Shown here: positions 30,942-39,744 of the stretch, in pieces
How positions within the stretch are numbered: position 1 is the first letter of the stretch
Layout: each line of letters begins with the position of its first letter
Assembly: GCA_002344785.1 (NCBI GenBank)
Contig: DDUL01000042.1
Span: 1-44,114 of the forward strand
Length of the DNA stretch: 44,114 nt
From: Bdellovibrionaceae bacterium UBA2339
GTDB taxonomy: Bacteria; Bdellovibrionota; Bdellovibrionia; Bdellovibrionales; JAMPXM01
Reading direction: 5' to 3'
Translations under genes and position numbers: made by a program
The notes under the pieces: model-generated
The model's input: only the letters and a program-made list of their open reading frames with translations
Database searches by the model: none
What the model was told of the DNA's origin: nothing

Positions 30942-32716
30942 GGGCTCACCGCCTCGGTTTGATAGTTGCGCGTGCGGTAGATGTCGCTTTCGAACAACAC
31001 CTTCATCATGGAGCGGAAACTTTGCGTGCGTTGAAGCTCGGTTGCCAGTCGATTCAAGACGAAGTCTTGATGCGCTTTTGAGAGAGGCTCGAGTTCGACG
31101 GCATTGAGATTCACATCCACGCCAGTGAAGTACTTGTAGTAGCGTTTGGCGGCACAGCGATAGAACTCGGGACGCGAGCTGATTCTTTGCCCCAGTTGTT
31201 CCAGCGACGTGAAAGCCAAATTCACCGGTGCCACCGTCGGTCGCAAGCGATCGCGATAGCGGAGCGTGCCGCTGGGAGTTTGGATCGGAAAGGCTTGCGT
31301 GTCGGCGCGAGTCGGAAGCTTGATCATCGTGTGCAAGCCCATGCCGAGGGTGTGAACGCGCGTGTTGTTCACGGCGCTCTCGCGAAAATGAATGTGACGG
31401 TAGCCGTTGGCGACCGGGTCGATGCTTGAGTGACAAGTCATGCAGGCCGCTGATCGGCGAAATGCGAAGTGTGAGTCGGGCTGAACGTCGCCAACGACGT
31501 CGACTGGGTCCAGCGCCGGCAAGGTGAGGCAAAGCAGATCTTCGTACACGCGACCGCCAAGCCGACGATGAATCATGTCTTCGCCGTTAGGGATCTGATT
31601 GATGGTGAGATTGGTGTTATGAGAGATGAAGGACACAGATCCCAAAATGCCGCCACCTGCGTGATTGTTCAGCGGCACATTGACTCGCGCTTGTTGCCCA
31701 GATGCACGAAAATCTAAGCACTCTTGCGAAGGTGTTGTTGAGCCCGTCGGTCGGCAACTGGAAAGAGGGATGTTTTCGATGCTGCCATCGGCGCGAAGTC
31801 GCGAGTACGAACCGACCGTGCCGAGATTGTAGATCAAGGGAATGCGGAAATCGATTCCACGCTCAAGGCCGATCAGTCGGCCCGTGGCGACGATGTCTTC
31901 GTCGCGAAAGTGAATGGCGGTCACGTTGGCACTGCCTGCCGCGTGCTGATAGGCCATGGCGTAATCGTCATAGGCATTGCCGGCATCGCGAACGGCGCCA
32001 CTATAGTTGAAGAAAGTTTGCGCTTGGAAGCGTGTGAGGCTCGAGTCCAAGTCGCGCACTCGCATGGAGCGCAACGAGTCTTCACCGCGAACTATGCCTG
32101 ACCAGGCTTGGCCTTGGCCGAGTGCTGCGCGCGTGAAGTAGAGGGCCTGCTCTTCGACATCTTGCACGACGGAGTTGATCAGCGCCGGTGTCGGCTCATT
32201 GCGAACGTGGCCTTGCAACCAAGTGCGATGCACGTCGTGCAAAGTCTGAAGCACGCGACTCGAAGTCATGTTCGCGGCATCAGCGAGCTGGAATTGCCCT
32301 TGGGCGTTGGCGCGAAGTTGGGCTGAGTCAATCAGCGCCAAGCAAGCGGCGGCGCCGGTCGACAGGCCCTGTGAAACGCGACGCAGTTGAGTGTCGTTAT
32401 CGGGCGCCGGCGAGCGCGTGAGGCGCGCGTAGCAGCGCTTGTAGATCTCGACTTCACTCAAGCGAACTTGGTTTTGCGCATGCGCCTCTTGAAGTGACCA
32501 AATGAGGGCCAAAAGAATCAGACCGACTCGCCAGGCTTCGGCACGAAACTTGTCCCGAAGCTTGTGAAGAATCAGTGGAGCACTCAGTGAAGAAGCATCG
32601 GACTCGAAAGGCGCGCGCACAAGTTGTTGATCGAGTTGTTGGCTCTTCGAACTCTCAGTCATCTCATTCACTCGGCTCCGGAAATCGTCCCGCCACGATC
32701 TCGGATTGAGCTGCAT
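30938..32716 (-). CDS. DUF1588-like cytochrome c domain protein
   Basis: About 592 residues. A hydrophobic export segment (VGLILLALIWSLQEAHAQ) lies 60 residues in; a downstream ATG at 32662 would place it closer to the N-terminus. A haem-binding CMTCHSSIDPVANGYRHI near residue 420 resembles DUF1588/PSCyt proteins, which carry a C-x2-CH and an IDP-x-G. The C-terminal half has a DUF1585-like end (FRSMMKVLFESDIYRTRNYQ). I chose 32716 because of GGGGGA upstream. It is the first gene of the operon with DUF1501. Confidence 0.75.
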   Translation of the reverse strand: MQLNPRSWRDDFRSRVNEMTESSKSQQLDQQLVRAPFESDASSLSAPLILHKLRDKFRAEAWRVGLILLALIWSLQEAHAQNQVRLSEVEIYKRCYARLTRSPAPDNDTQLRRVSQGLSTGAAACLALIDSAQLRANAQGQFQLADAANMTSSRVLQTLHDVHRTWLQGHVRNEPTPALINSVVQDVEEQALYFTRAALGQGQAWSGIVRGEDSLRSMRVRDLDSSLTRFQAQTFFNYSGAVRDAGNAYDDYAMAYQHAAGSANVTAIHFRDEDIVATGRLIGLERGIDFRIPLIYNLGTVGSYSRLRADGSIENIPLSSCRPTGSTTPSQECLDFRASGQQARVNVPLNNHAGGGILGSVSFISHNTNLTINQIPNGEDMIHRRLGGRVYEDLLCLTLPALDPVDVVGDVQPDSHFAFRRSAACMTCHSSIDPVANGYRHIHFRESAVNNTRVHTLGMGLHTMIKLPTRADTQAFPIQTPSGTLRYRDRLRPTVAPVNLAFTSLEQLGQRISSRPEFYRCAAKRYYKYFTGVDVNLNAVELEPLSKAHQDFVLNRLATELQRTQSFRSMMKVLFESDIYRTRNYQTEAVSP

Positions 32717-32927
32717 GAATTTTTCCCCCAAACAGCGCCGGCCTGCAGTTTCTTACCTGAATATGCCAAGTCGGCGTGAGATTAGGTTAGATGAGCCAAA
32801 GCCGCCCGTTCCACGAACATCTGCGCTTTGTTTCACCTTGAGACTGGCGAAGTTTTGGACGGGAGCCGCTTGCGGGAATTCCGTCGCGAGTTAATCCGAA
32901 CTCAGCGGTGATCGCGACGGCAACGTC

Positions 32928-33545
32928 TCACAAATCATCTAGATCGTTGCGGAGATGTTGTAAGTTCTTGTCTTGATCAATGGTCCAGACGTCCCATTCC
33001 GGATCACCATCGAGATTCGCAAATGCGAAGGCCTTAAAGCCCGACTCCGAGACCACGCAGTCTGGACAAATTTGCCGCATTCGCTCCAGTAAAGCTTCAG
33101 CCTCGGTCGCATCATCACCGGCGCCCTTTTCGCTGATTTGGAAATGTCGCTGGGGATCAATGCCGAGAGCTTGAGTTTGTTCAGAGGCGGCCGAGGCTTG
33201 AACGTAGCCGTAACTGTAGCGCAGAGATTGTGGCGCCATGTCTCCATGTTGCAGGTCACTGGAGTAGAAATCATGTTCGGCTTTGGTGAGCATCTGCGCG
33301 GTGTAAAGCGACGACAGAGTGATCTTAGCTTCGCTCTGATAAGATTTGTGCTGAAAGCCTTCAAGCTCGGCAGTGACGAGCCAGTAGACGCCGCCGGCGA
33401 GTACGCCAAGACCAGCGATCGAGCCGAAGATCGCGAAAAGCCAAACGCCGAGCTTACTCGAAGTCGGTGCTGAGCCGGGGCCAGAACCGGGGCCAGATCC
33501 AGGAGGCGTTGTCGATTTTGAGTAGGGGCTTGAGTTTGTGTTCAT
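32928..33545 (-). CDS. pilin-like membrane-anchored protein
   Basis: A 205-residue protein. The N-terminal 30 residues are Ser/Gly/Pro-rich (PGSGPGSGPGSAP) and cytoplasmic; then one membrane segment (VWLFAIFGSIAGLGVLAGGV) and a periplasmic domain beginning QSEAKITLSSLYTAQ, which resembles the head of minor pilins seen in Bdellovibrio. There are two cysteines (CPDC). There is no prepilin cleavage site, so it is not a true pilin. The C-terminus is acidic. It is a stand-alone gene; function unknown. Confidence 0.7.
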   Translation of the reverse strand: MNTNSSPYSKSTTPPGSGPGSGPGSAPTSSKLGVWLFAIFGSIAGLGVLAGGVYWLVTAELEGFQHKSYQSEAKITLSSLYTAQMLTKAEHDFYSSDLQHGDMAPQSLRYSYGYVQASAASEQTQALGIDPQRHFQISEKGAGDDATEAEALLERMRQICPDCVVSESGFKAFAFANLDGDPEWDVWTIDQDKNLQHLRNDLDDL

Positions 33546-33552
33546 GCCACAA

Positions 33553-33572
33553 GGCTCGCGTGCTCGCGAGCC
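33553..33572. promoter_or_regulatory. 8-bp GC hairpin before gene start
   Basis: GGCTCGCG (33553-33560) and CGCGAGCC (33565-33572) form a 4-base-loop hairpin. It lies between the end of the lipoprotein gene (33591) and the start of the pilin-like gene (33545), both on the minus strand, so it could terminate the former or cover the start of the latter. No U-tract follows. Confidence 0.45.
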
Positions 33573-33590
33573 AATGTCACTCAGATCAAA

Positions 33591-34730
33591 TCAGGGAGAC
33601 TGATATTCGTTCCAAAGCCGAGCCGCTTGTGACTCCAAAGCCGTGATGCCAATCGGGCCCGCGACATGCGAACGATCGCGACCGACAAACTCGACCACTG
33701 GACGTAGGATGAGGCGCTGTTGAATCATCGAAGTCAAAGTTGTCAGTCGGGGCGCGAAACGAATGTCGCGCTGACTGAGTTCACGAAGATCTTTGGCGAC
33801 TTTGGCGGCGGGGAGCAGAATTTCGTCGATGACATACTGAAGCCCTGCACGACCTCGCGTGTTTTCGCTCAAGTCGATTTCGACTTTCATCGCCAGTTGC
33901 CAGATCTGTCCCCAAATCGATCTGTCGTTGATGTCGGTCGTAAGCCCCATCAATCCGTAGGTGAAGATGTTGTAGCGAGTTTGCAGAAGCTGATTCACGC
34001 GCGCCTCGCGAGCCAAGATCTCTTTGATGTAATGCGGGCCTGCGGGCAGCTGCACGCGGCCGGCATCGATGTCGGGCTTCAGGCGCAGAGCGTGCACCAG
34101 GAGATCGTAGATGGATTGCGGCTGGCCTGCGCGCGGATCGGCCAATTGCTTGCGGTTGATTTTGTGAAGCGCAAACGCCAATGCGGCAAAAGCTGAAGCT
34201 CGATTTTCTTCGGTGTTCTTGTCGGGATGAGGTTGAGCCTGCGGCCAAACTTCATGAAAGCGCGGGGCGATTTCATCCAAGCGCAAGAAAAACTCCACCA
34301 GAGCCTGATGGTAGAGAAGATCTCGCCGCTCCACGCTCTGGTCGACGGCCGTCGCGCCCAGAAGTTGAAATTCAAAGGACATCAAATACAGCCCGGCTTC
34401 GGCAACACGTGCCTCAAGGCGACTTGCCGTGAGCATGCGCTCGAAAGCGAGTCGTCGTAAGTTCGAGGCATCACCTTGGCGCATGGAATCGTAGAGTTCG
34501 CCCACGCCGGTGTTGATGTTGTTGAGGCCACCGCGAAGATCGTCTTTGGCAACTTCGCCAAGTTCGCCAATTCGGTCATTGAGCTCGCGCGTGGTCTCGC
34601 GCATCTCGGCGGTGTTGTCCTTCATTTCGTCGATTTTTTTGAGCTCGCTGCAGCCGAGTCCGCTCAGCGAAAGAAGTGTGGCAAGGCCTAGGGCACGACG
34701 GATCACGAGCGACGACCTAAGTGTTTTCAT
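33591..34730 (-). CDS. lipoprotein with coiled-coil segment
   Basis: A 379-residue protein. A signal peptide ends in LSGLGCSE (lipobox with Cys near residue 27), then a helical coiled-coil region (KKIDEMKDNTAEMRETTREL, up to 75), and an all-helical body with no known motif. It has no membrane segments otherwise. The start at 34730 is chosen because the open frame further upstream lacks a signal sequence; the start has no clear RBS. Possibly an envelope-structure protein. Confidence 0.7.
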   Translation of the reverse strand: MKTLRSSLVIRRALGLATLLSLSGLGCSELKKIDEMKDNTAEMRETTRELNDRIGELGEVAKDDLRGGLNNINTGVGELYDSMRQGDASNLRRLAFERMLTASRLEARVAEAGLYLMSFEFQLLGATAVDQSVERRDLLYHQALVEFFLRLDEIAPRFHEVWPQAQPHPDKNTEENRASAFAALAFALHKINRKQLADPRAGQPQSIYDLLVHALRLKPDIDAGRVQLPAGPHYIKEILAREARVNQLLQTRYNIFTYGLMGLTTDINDRSIWGQIWQLAMKVEIDLSENTRGRAGLQYVIDEILLPAAKVAKDLRELSQRDIRFAPRLTTLTSMIQQRLILRPVVEFVGRDRSHVAGPIGITALESQAARLWNEYQSP

Positions 34731-34803
34731 GCGCACAGGCGTCGCAAGTTCGGGGCCGATGGGCAAGGTCCCATGCCCACTTCGAATGAATTCTGTAGGA
34801 GAT

Positions 34804-34827
34804 GGCGGGCGGCGTCTGCGGCCCGCC
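34804..34827. terminator. GC-rich hairpin, possible terminator
   Basis: GGCGGGC (34804-34810) and GCCCGCC (34821-34827) form a 7-bp stem, between the ends of the small exported protein and the lipoprotein's 5' region. It lies downstream of the gene at 34856-35281 on the minus strand. No U-run, so low confidence. Confidence 0.4.
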
Positions 34828-34855
34828 TTGTAAAGCCTACTCGGTCGTCGAGGAA

Positions 34856-35281
34856 TTACTGGCAGCGTCCGTAGGCGGCGTCGATGCGATCGATTTGTGC
34901 GTAGGCCTCGGGCGTGGGGTTGCTGCCCGCGTACCACGAGGATTCGACGACAATGGCGGTGAAGTTCTGTGTGCCGTTGGCGTTGAATTCGCGAGCGATC
35001 AAGTGCGTGGTGTAGAAGTGATCGATCACACCCTGATCAATTTGTTCGACGCGAACCTCGGTGCGCACTTCCTCAAAGCGAGTGTTGGCGTCAAAGCGGC
35101 AGCGCTTTTCGAGTTCGCGGCGCAGCTGGTTTTGAAGCTCAGTGGGAAGTTCTGAATCGAGCAAAAAGAAGGTGCCGATGTTGAGGCTTTCGGCGCGCGC
35201 GGGCGCAGCTGCGGAAAATACGGCGGCCGCGAGCAAGGTGGAGACTGAGAGGTTCAGAATTTTCTTGGCGGTGGAAATCAT
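34856..35281 (-). CDS. small exported protein of unknown family
   Basis: A 141-residue protein with a clear signal peptide (LSVSTLLAAAVFSAAAPARA). The mature 110 residues start ESLNIGTFFLLDSELPTELQ and include two cysteines (RCRF, GRCQ at the C-terminus) that may form a disulphide. AGGAGA lies 8 bases before the ATG. No known domain. Confidence 0.78.
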   Translation of the reverse strand: MISTAKKILNLSVSTLLAAAVFSAAAPARAESLNIGTFFLLDSELPTELQNQLRRELEKRCRFDANTRFEEVRTEVRVEQIDQGVIDHFYTTHLIAREFNANGTQNFTAIVVESSWYAGSNPTPEAYAQIDRIDAAYGRCQ

Positions 35282-35444
35282 GAGTGAGTTCTCCTGAGTG
35301 TGAAGTGATCGGCTGTAAAAGCTCGGAGAGGACTAACAAATTGAGGCGAAACTTCAAGTCCCAGAGTCACAATGAGGTGCGTGCGCCCGGCGCTGAGCGC
35401 GAGTCGAGAAAATCTTTTCGTCAGGATTTGGTGAGATTCGGATT

Positions 35445-35873
35445 TTACAGGGGTAACAAGTACCGGTGCAGAGCGTGATCCATCATGGCGTACTGCTTTT
35501 CGAGGCTCTGCTGCAGGTTGAGCGGGACAAAGCGGCTGAGCACGCCGCGGAAGACTTCGCGATGCACAAGCCGCGTGCCGTTGGCCTCGGCATACAACAA
35601 AAATTCATGTTCGCCCGTGAGGCAACCGGTCACGCCACCGCGCCAAGCGAGTCGACGTGCGTGACTGACTTCAAGCATCGTCACGCGAAAGCGCCATGAA
35701 GTTCCCCAGAGCTTGACTTGCAAGTGCGCGGGCTTTCCGGGCGCAAGCCCTGCGGGCGCGTCGAATTTGCGAATGAGCGGATTCCAAAGTGAATACTGAC
35801 GAGTGTCCACGAGGGCTTGCCAGACTCGATCCGGTGGGAGCGGAAAACTGAGACTGCTTTCCAGAGTGAACAT
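35445..35873 (-). CDS. SRPBCC (START-like) family protein
   Basis: A 142-residue protein. FPLPPDRVWQALVDTRQYSLWNPLIRKF, read in two parts, is the typical opening of polyketide-cyclase/SRPBCC folds; the Trp-Asn-Pro is conserved. It continues with strands and ends with a long helix (LQQSLEKQYAMMDHALHRYL). These proteins bind hydrophobic ligands; the specific role is unknown. The start at 35873 has GAGGGCT. The gene is divergent from the HEIGH protein at 36032. Confidence 0.82.
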   Translation of the reverse strand: MFTLESSLSFPLPPDRVWQALVDTRQYSLWNPLIRKFDAPAGLAPGKPAHLQVKLWGTSWRFRVTMLEVSHARRLAWRGGVTGCLTGEHEFLLYAEANGTRLVHREVFRGVLSRFVPLNLQQSLEKQYAMMDHALHRYLLPL

Positions 35874-36031
35874 AGCCCTCAGTTTGCAGTTGGGCTGGCG
35901 GGACGTCGATGCCGGTGTCATGCAGTCTCGACGAAGGTCGATGGACGAGAGTTGGCCGCGACGAGGTCGTGACTGTTCACGTATTCTGGAAGGACTGATG
36001 GGGGCGACGAGATGTCGCCAAAGGTGGCGGG

Positions 36032-37516
36032 ATGTTTCGTGGGATTTTCAGGAAGCTTTCTGGGAGTGGCGATCTTGCGAGGTGCTTGAGCCTCGTCGTG
36101 ATGTCTAGCCTAGGAATCTTCGTTGGGACCGAGGCCGCGAAGGCCAATCAAAACGGCGAAGCCTTACGCGTGACCAGCTCGACGACCGCGCTGCCAGCGG
36201 GGCAGGCGCGACCGAACTGCACGGACATGTATGCGGACTTGCCGCCCAACAATCGAGGCTCGGTGTGCGAGACTTGGCGTCGCCAACGTCGATCTGTGCT
36301 TGAGACCTATTCGGATGGAAGCGTTCTGCCCAATCCGTTGCGTCTGGGCAATTGGAAGAATGATCGGGAGCTGCGCACATTAGCGCAGCAGCCTCCAGCG
36401 GCAAGTTTGATTGCCGAACAGCGCACGCACATTGATGCTCTCCGCGAGACCTTCATTCAGAGAGTCACACAAGGCCGACCCGAATCTCTGTGGACAGATC
36501 ATCAACGCTACCTTGTGAATCGGATTCGTGAATTGCGAATCGGCTATGCAGATGCATCAGTCGACACCTGCCAAGACACGCCGATGAATGCCAACTACCA
36601 GGCCGCGAGCAACACCATCACCTTGTGCCCCTTGGCGGCGAGACTGCCGCGCGAGTCGCTTTTGCCGCTTCTTGCGCACGAGATCGGGCACTTGGCTGAT
36701 CCTTGCAATTACGTCGAACTGCATCGCTTTCGCGGCGCTTTACGAAACGCCGACTCGTCGATGCGCATGCGCGAACCTGCGGCGGAGGCCGTGCGCTCGT
36801 GTTTGCGCACTCGGCCGCAAGATGATGTGACGGAGGTGCTCCGCTATTTGGCCGGCGGCAATCGCCAGCGCGAACAAGCCATGACATTGTTTGCGGGCGA
36901 CCGAAACTCCGCCAGTCGTCGATCGGCAGAAGCCTTGCGTGCCTGCGGCTTGTTGGAAGCTCCGCAAGTGCGCGCCCCCAGCACTTATGCGCAATATCCA
37001 TTCTTGGATTCCGCTCGTTGTGTCAGCCAAGCTGTGCCCGAAGATCAACATCTCAACTTGTTGAACACGCAGGGCGGGAAGCCGGGGCCGACATTTCAGC
37101 GCGAGCCGATCGGCGAGTCGACACCCATCGACAACTCACAAATTCGATGCGGCCATCCAGATCGTGTGAGCAGTGAGCCTGACAGTCTGCATGATGTGCA
37201 CAAAGAGTGTTTGGCGGATCAGATTGGTGCGGATCTTTTAGCAGCGCACATCGCGCGAAGCCCGCAGAGTTTTCGCGAGCGGCCTCGGCAAGATGTGCTG
37301 TTCTTTTTTGCTTCAGCCCACTGTGAGGAGGCCGGAGAATTCGATATCAACTATCCGCGCAGTCATTTGCGCGTCGGCGCCTATTTGCAAATTCCCGAAG
37401 TGCAGAACTGGAGCGGATGCGAGGGTCAGCGTTTTGAGCCTTTGTGTCGCTTGACGCAAACCGGGGCTGGTCCGAGCGCGGGCGCGACGCCCGCACCGGC
37501 GCGAAGCACGCGCTAA
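36032..37516 (+). CDS. exported HExxH zinc-protease-like protein
   Basis: A 494-residue protein. An N-terminal hydrophobic segment (CLSLVVMSSLGIFVGTEAAKA) signals export. The zinc-binding motif LLAHEIGHLADPCNYVELH is near residue 215; a distal ECLADQIGADLLAAHIA could provide the third ligand (Glu or Asp) as in gluzincin-like peptidases. Many cysteines suggest disulphides. It is convergent with another HExxH gene (37555). No named peptidase family matched by eye. Confidence 0.75.
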   Translation: MFRGIFRKLSGSGDLARCLSLVVMSSLGIFVGTEAAKANQNGEALRVTSSTTALPAGQARPNCTDMYADLPPNNRGSVCETWRRQRRSVLETYSDGSVLPNPLRLGNWKNDRELRTLAQQPPAASLIAEQRTHIDALRETFIQRVTQGRPESLWTDHQRYLVNRIRELRIGYADASVDTCQDTPMNANYQAASNTITLCPLAARLPRESLLPLLAHEIGHLADPCNYVELHRFRGALRNADSSMRMREPAAEAVRSCLRTRPQDDVTEVLRYLAGGNRQREQAMTLFAGDRNSASRRSAEALRACGLLEAPQVRAPSTYAQYPFLDSARCVSQAVPEDQHLNLLNTQGGKPGPTFQREPIGESTPIDNSQIRCGHPDRVSSEPDSLHDVHKECLADQIGADLLAAHIARSPQSFRERPRQDVLFFFASAHCEEAGEFDINYPRSHLRVGAYLQIPEVQNWSGCEGQRFEPLCRLTQTGAGPSAGATPAPARSTR

Positions 37517-37554
37517 GTCTTTTCAGTCCATGAATTTCAAGTGCCGCGGGTTCG

Positions 37555-38475
37555 TTAAGGCGCGCGACACTTTTGCAGACGGCGAAGCAGAGGTTGGTCG
37601 CTCGCAAGTCGAGCCCGCAGAGCTTGGCGGTCCGCAAGAGGTTGCAACGTGGCTCGCGCATGGCGAGACAATGCGGCATGCAGAGCCTGCCGGGCCTGTG
37701 GGTCGACGTCGAGATTCACTTCCTTGCCTTGCACATAGACGAACTGTGGCATGGCTCGGTCCAGGTAGCTTTGCTTGTTGTCATGCAGATCGCGAACGCT
37801 GCCGTCAGCGCGTTGACCTCGGCATGCGCCTCGGTCATCAAGGCCAGAGGACATTTCAATTTCGATTCGATCTTGGGCGATCGCAGAGATCAAGTCACCG
37901 CGGTAGTAGGCGAAAAGTTCGCTCGCCAAGAGTCGCCGCGACCAGAGGCCAAGTTGCCCATGATACTTGGGCAGCTCGCTTGCGAAGACGGAGAGCAAGT
38001 CTCGATCTTCGAGGCTCGAGCCTTCTTCGACCAGAAAGTCCCACTCCGCATGGGCCAGCTCATGGAACAAAGTTCCGGTTCGAACCGTGGCGACGCTGCC
38101 GAGATCTGCACGAAGTTGTGACCAGGGCTTAAGCTGAAAGCTTGAGTCGCTGAGAGTCTCGGTCAGTTCCGCTGGAACGATGAGCGTGTTGAGCCAATCA
38201 TTGTAGTGGGCGGCGGCGTCTTCGCCGACAATGCCCCAGCGCTGAATCGTTGAAGGTTGAGCGATGCGAACCTGCATCGCCACGCTTTGCAGTCGCGGCG
38301 CTTGAAAGAAAAATTCGCGCTCGAGCGACCAGAGAAAGTTACTTGCGTCGGCCGCGGCTGAACTGCCCATGAGGAGGGACATCAGCCCGGCGCTCAAGGC
38401 CAGTGCGTTAGATTTTTTGAAATTGGAAATGCGACTTTGAGCTCGACCACGCAAAAGATTTGAGATTCCCCTCAT
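37555..38475 (-). CDS. exported HELAH metalloprotein
   Basis: A 306-residue protein with an N-terminal basic region and hydrophobic segment (ALALSAGLMSLLMGSSAAADA). TLFHELAHAEWDFLVEEG (near residue 135) is a zinc HExxH motif. The possible third ligand is in the ASELFAYYRGD helix region. It has acidic and amphipathic stretches and a basic C-terminus. It is a separate family from the HEIGH protein opposite it, judging from the flanking sequence. Confidence 0.72.
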   Translation of the reverse strand: MRGISNLLRGRAQSRISNFKKSNALALSAGLMSLLMGSSAAADASNFLWSLEREFFFQAPRLQSVAMQVRIAQPSTIQRWGIVGEDAAAHYNDWLNTLIVPAELTETLSDSSFQLKPWSQLRADLGSVATVRTGTLFHELAHAEWDFLVEEGSSLEDRDLLSVFASELPKYHGQLGLWSRRLLASELFAYYRGDLISAIAQDRIEIEMSSGLDDRGACRGQRADGSVRDLHDNKQSYLDRAMPQFVYVQGKEVNLDVDPQARQALHAALSRHARATLQPLADRQALRARLASDQPLLRRLQKCRAP

Positions 38476-38566
38476 GCCTCAGCCCTCCCCCCTCAGAGAA
38501 AAACCAGCAAGGTCCGACCAGAACCTAGGCCTGGAGTAGTCGGTCTGGCGTAAAACACAAGAGGAG

Positions 38567-38594
38567 GCCCTCAATTCATCGTTGAAATGAGGGC
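38567..38594 (-). terminator. terminator-like hairpin after lytic transglycosylase
   Basis: GCCCTCA and TGAGGGC pair, and the stem extends to about 11 bp with one mismatch around a six-base loop. It lies 17 bases after the transglycosylase stop; on the minus strand it is followed by CTCCTCTTGTGTTTT, moderately U-rich. Confidence 0.6.
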
Positions 38595-38610
38595 AATTTG
38601 TAGGCTTTGC

Positions 38611-39387
38611 TCAGCCAGCGCTCAGACAGGCGGGCATGCGTTGTTGAACTTCCCGGATCACCTTGTTGCGGCTGGGCCGACCCGCGCGAAGCGTTCCCCA
38701 ATAAGCACCCATGACTTGGAGCAAGTCGCGCTGAGAGTTTCTGGCGCTCAACAGCAGACGATTGGCGATGAGGGCGCCGCACTCGAGATTTCGATCGGGC
38801 TGGAGAATGCTTCGGTGTGCGTTGCGTGCTTTCCAGCTCATGCGATTGTTGCGCGCTTGGAAGTCTTGTTGGAACTCGCGGTGTTCACGATCATAGTCGA
38901 AGCGACAGCCGTAGATTCTGGCATCTTGATATGAGAGTTGCAGAAGTCCCTCGGAGACATGCTCTTGGCCGGTGAGCAGGTCTTGGCCGCTGATGCTGGG
39001 CTCATAGAACATCAAGTGAGGACGGAAGTTCGATTCGGCGCGAGCGAGCGCGACGAAGAAGTGTTGCAGTGTCTCGCGTCGCTCCGTCGTGCTGATTTGA
39101 TTCCAGCGTGGGCAAAAGCTCACGCGTAGGCGGCCGGGCTCGGCGAGCTCGGGCGCAAGGTTGCGATCGATGAGTTCGCGAATCTCGGACTCCTGAACGC
39201 GCGAGGGTTCGGCATTGTTGGCTTGCGCATGCGCCGTTGTGGCGCTTCCGGAAGCTAAGCCACAACCGGAGCTGAGAAAGGCCAAGACGAAGAGCTTCTT
39301 TGCGCCTTGGAGATTTCGATTCACCTTCTTAAGCCAGTCGACGACGGACGGATGGATCTTATAGTTATTCCACTTCGGGTCTTGCAT
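38611..39387 (-). CDS. SLT-type lytic transglycosylase
   Basis: A 258-residue protein. The hydrophobic region near LFVLAFLSSGCGLASG ends in a lipobox-like SSGC. The catalytic domain has ARAESNFRP (the presumed catalytic Glu), SEGLLQLSYQDARIYGC (GLLQ-like motif) and NLECGALIANRLL, the SLT core. It would cleave peptidoglycan glycan strands. I chose ATG 39387 (AAGGGGAAA upstream) over a GTG at 39405. Substrate could be self or prey wall. Confidence 0.85.
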   Translation of the reverse strand: MQDPKWNNYKIHPSVVDWLKKVNRNLQGAKKLFVLAFLSSGCGLASGSATTAHAQANNAEPSRVQESEIRELIDRNLAPELAEPGRLRVSFCPRWNQISTTERRETLQHFFVALARAESNFRPHLMFYEPSISGQDLLTGQEHVSEGLLQLSYQDARIYGCRFDYDREHREFQQDFQARNNRMSWKARNAHRSILQPDRNLECGALIANRLLLSARNSQRDLLQVMGAYWGTLRAGRPSRNKVIREVQQRMPACLSAG

Positions 39388-39744
39388 ACAGTTTCCCCTT
39401 TTCACGCTGTGAAATTAAGTGCGAGGCGAGTTCGCGTCGCGCGCACAGCTGAAGTCACAAGTGGTGCAAAGTCGTGCTCGGGCTGATTCTTGATGGAGAC
39501 GTCGCGATTTCGAGTTGGACTTCGGCTGTTCAAAGTTTTTACGTTTTGAGGCGACGATTTGGGTCACAATGCCACGTGACAAACGTAGATCGAGCCAAAG
39601 CGACGCGAGTGTGAAATTGGCGCGTGACTCAAGATTGAGTTCGTTTCAATTCTAAACGAAAGTTTCGCATCACAGCCAACGTGAATCCGTGGGCGCGTGG
39701 AAGAAGAGCCAGAACGCCAAAATGGTCAAAGAGTCGGGAGAAGC
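39388..39744. promoter_or_regulatory. 357-bp intergenic region with palindromes
   Basis: It holds the divergent promoters of the transglycosylase and CoA-transferase genes. A palindrome TTCAC-GCT-GTGAA lies at 39401-39413 next to the transglycosylase. TTCGTTT (39640-39646) with AAACGAA (39654-39660) lies 85 bases before the CoA-transferase start. No gene is seen here. Confidence 0.45.

Noticed and set aside
30942..31532. Upstream extension of the DUF1501 frame
   Set aside because: It overlaps the DUF1588-like gene on the same strand in another frame; the Tat signal marks the true start at 30941.
34731..34937. Upstream extension of the lipoprotein frame
   Set aside because: It is Arg/Pro-rich without motif, and would bury the signal peptide 70 residues inside.
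36105..37051. Minus-strand frames inside the HEIGH protein gene
   Set aside because: They are shadows of the coding strand, with no coherent protein features.
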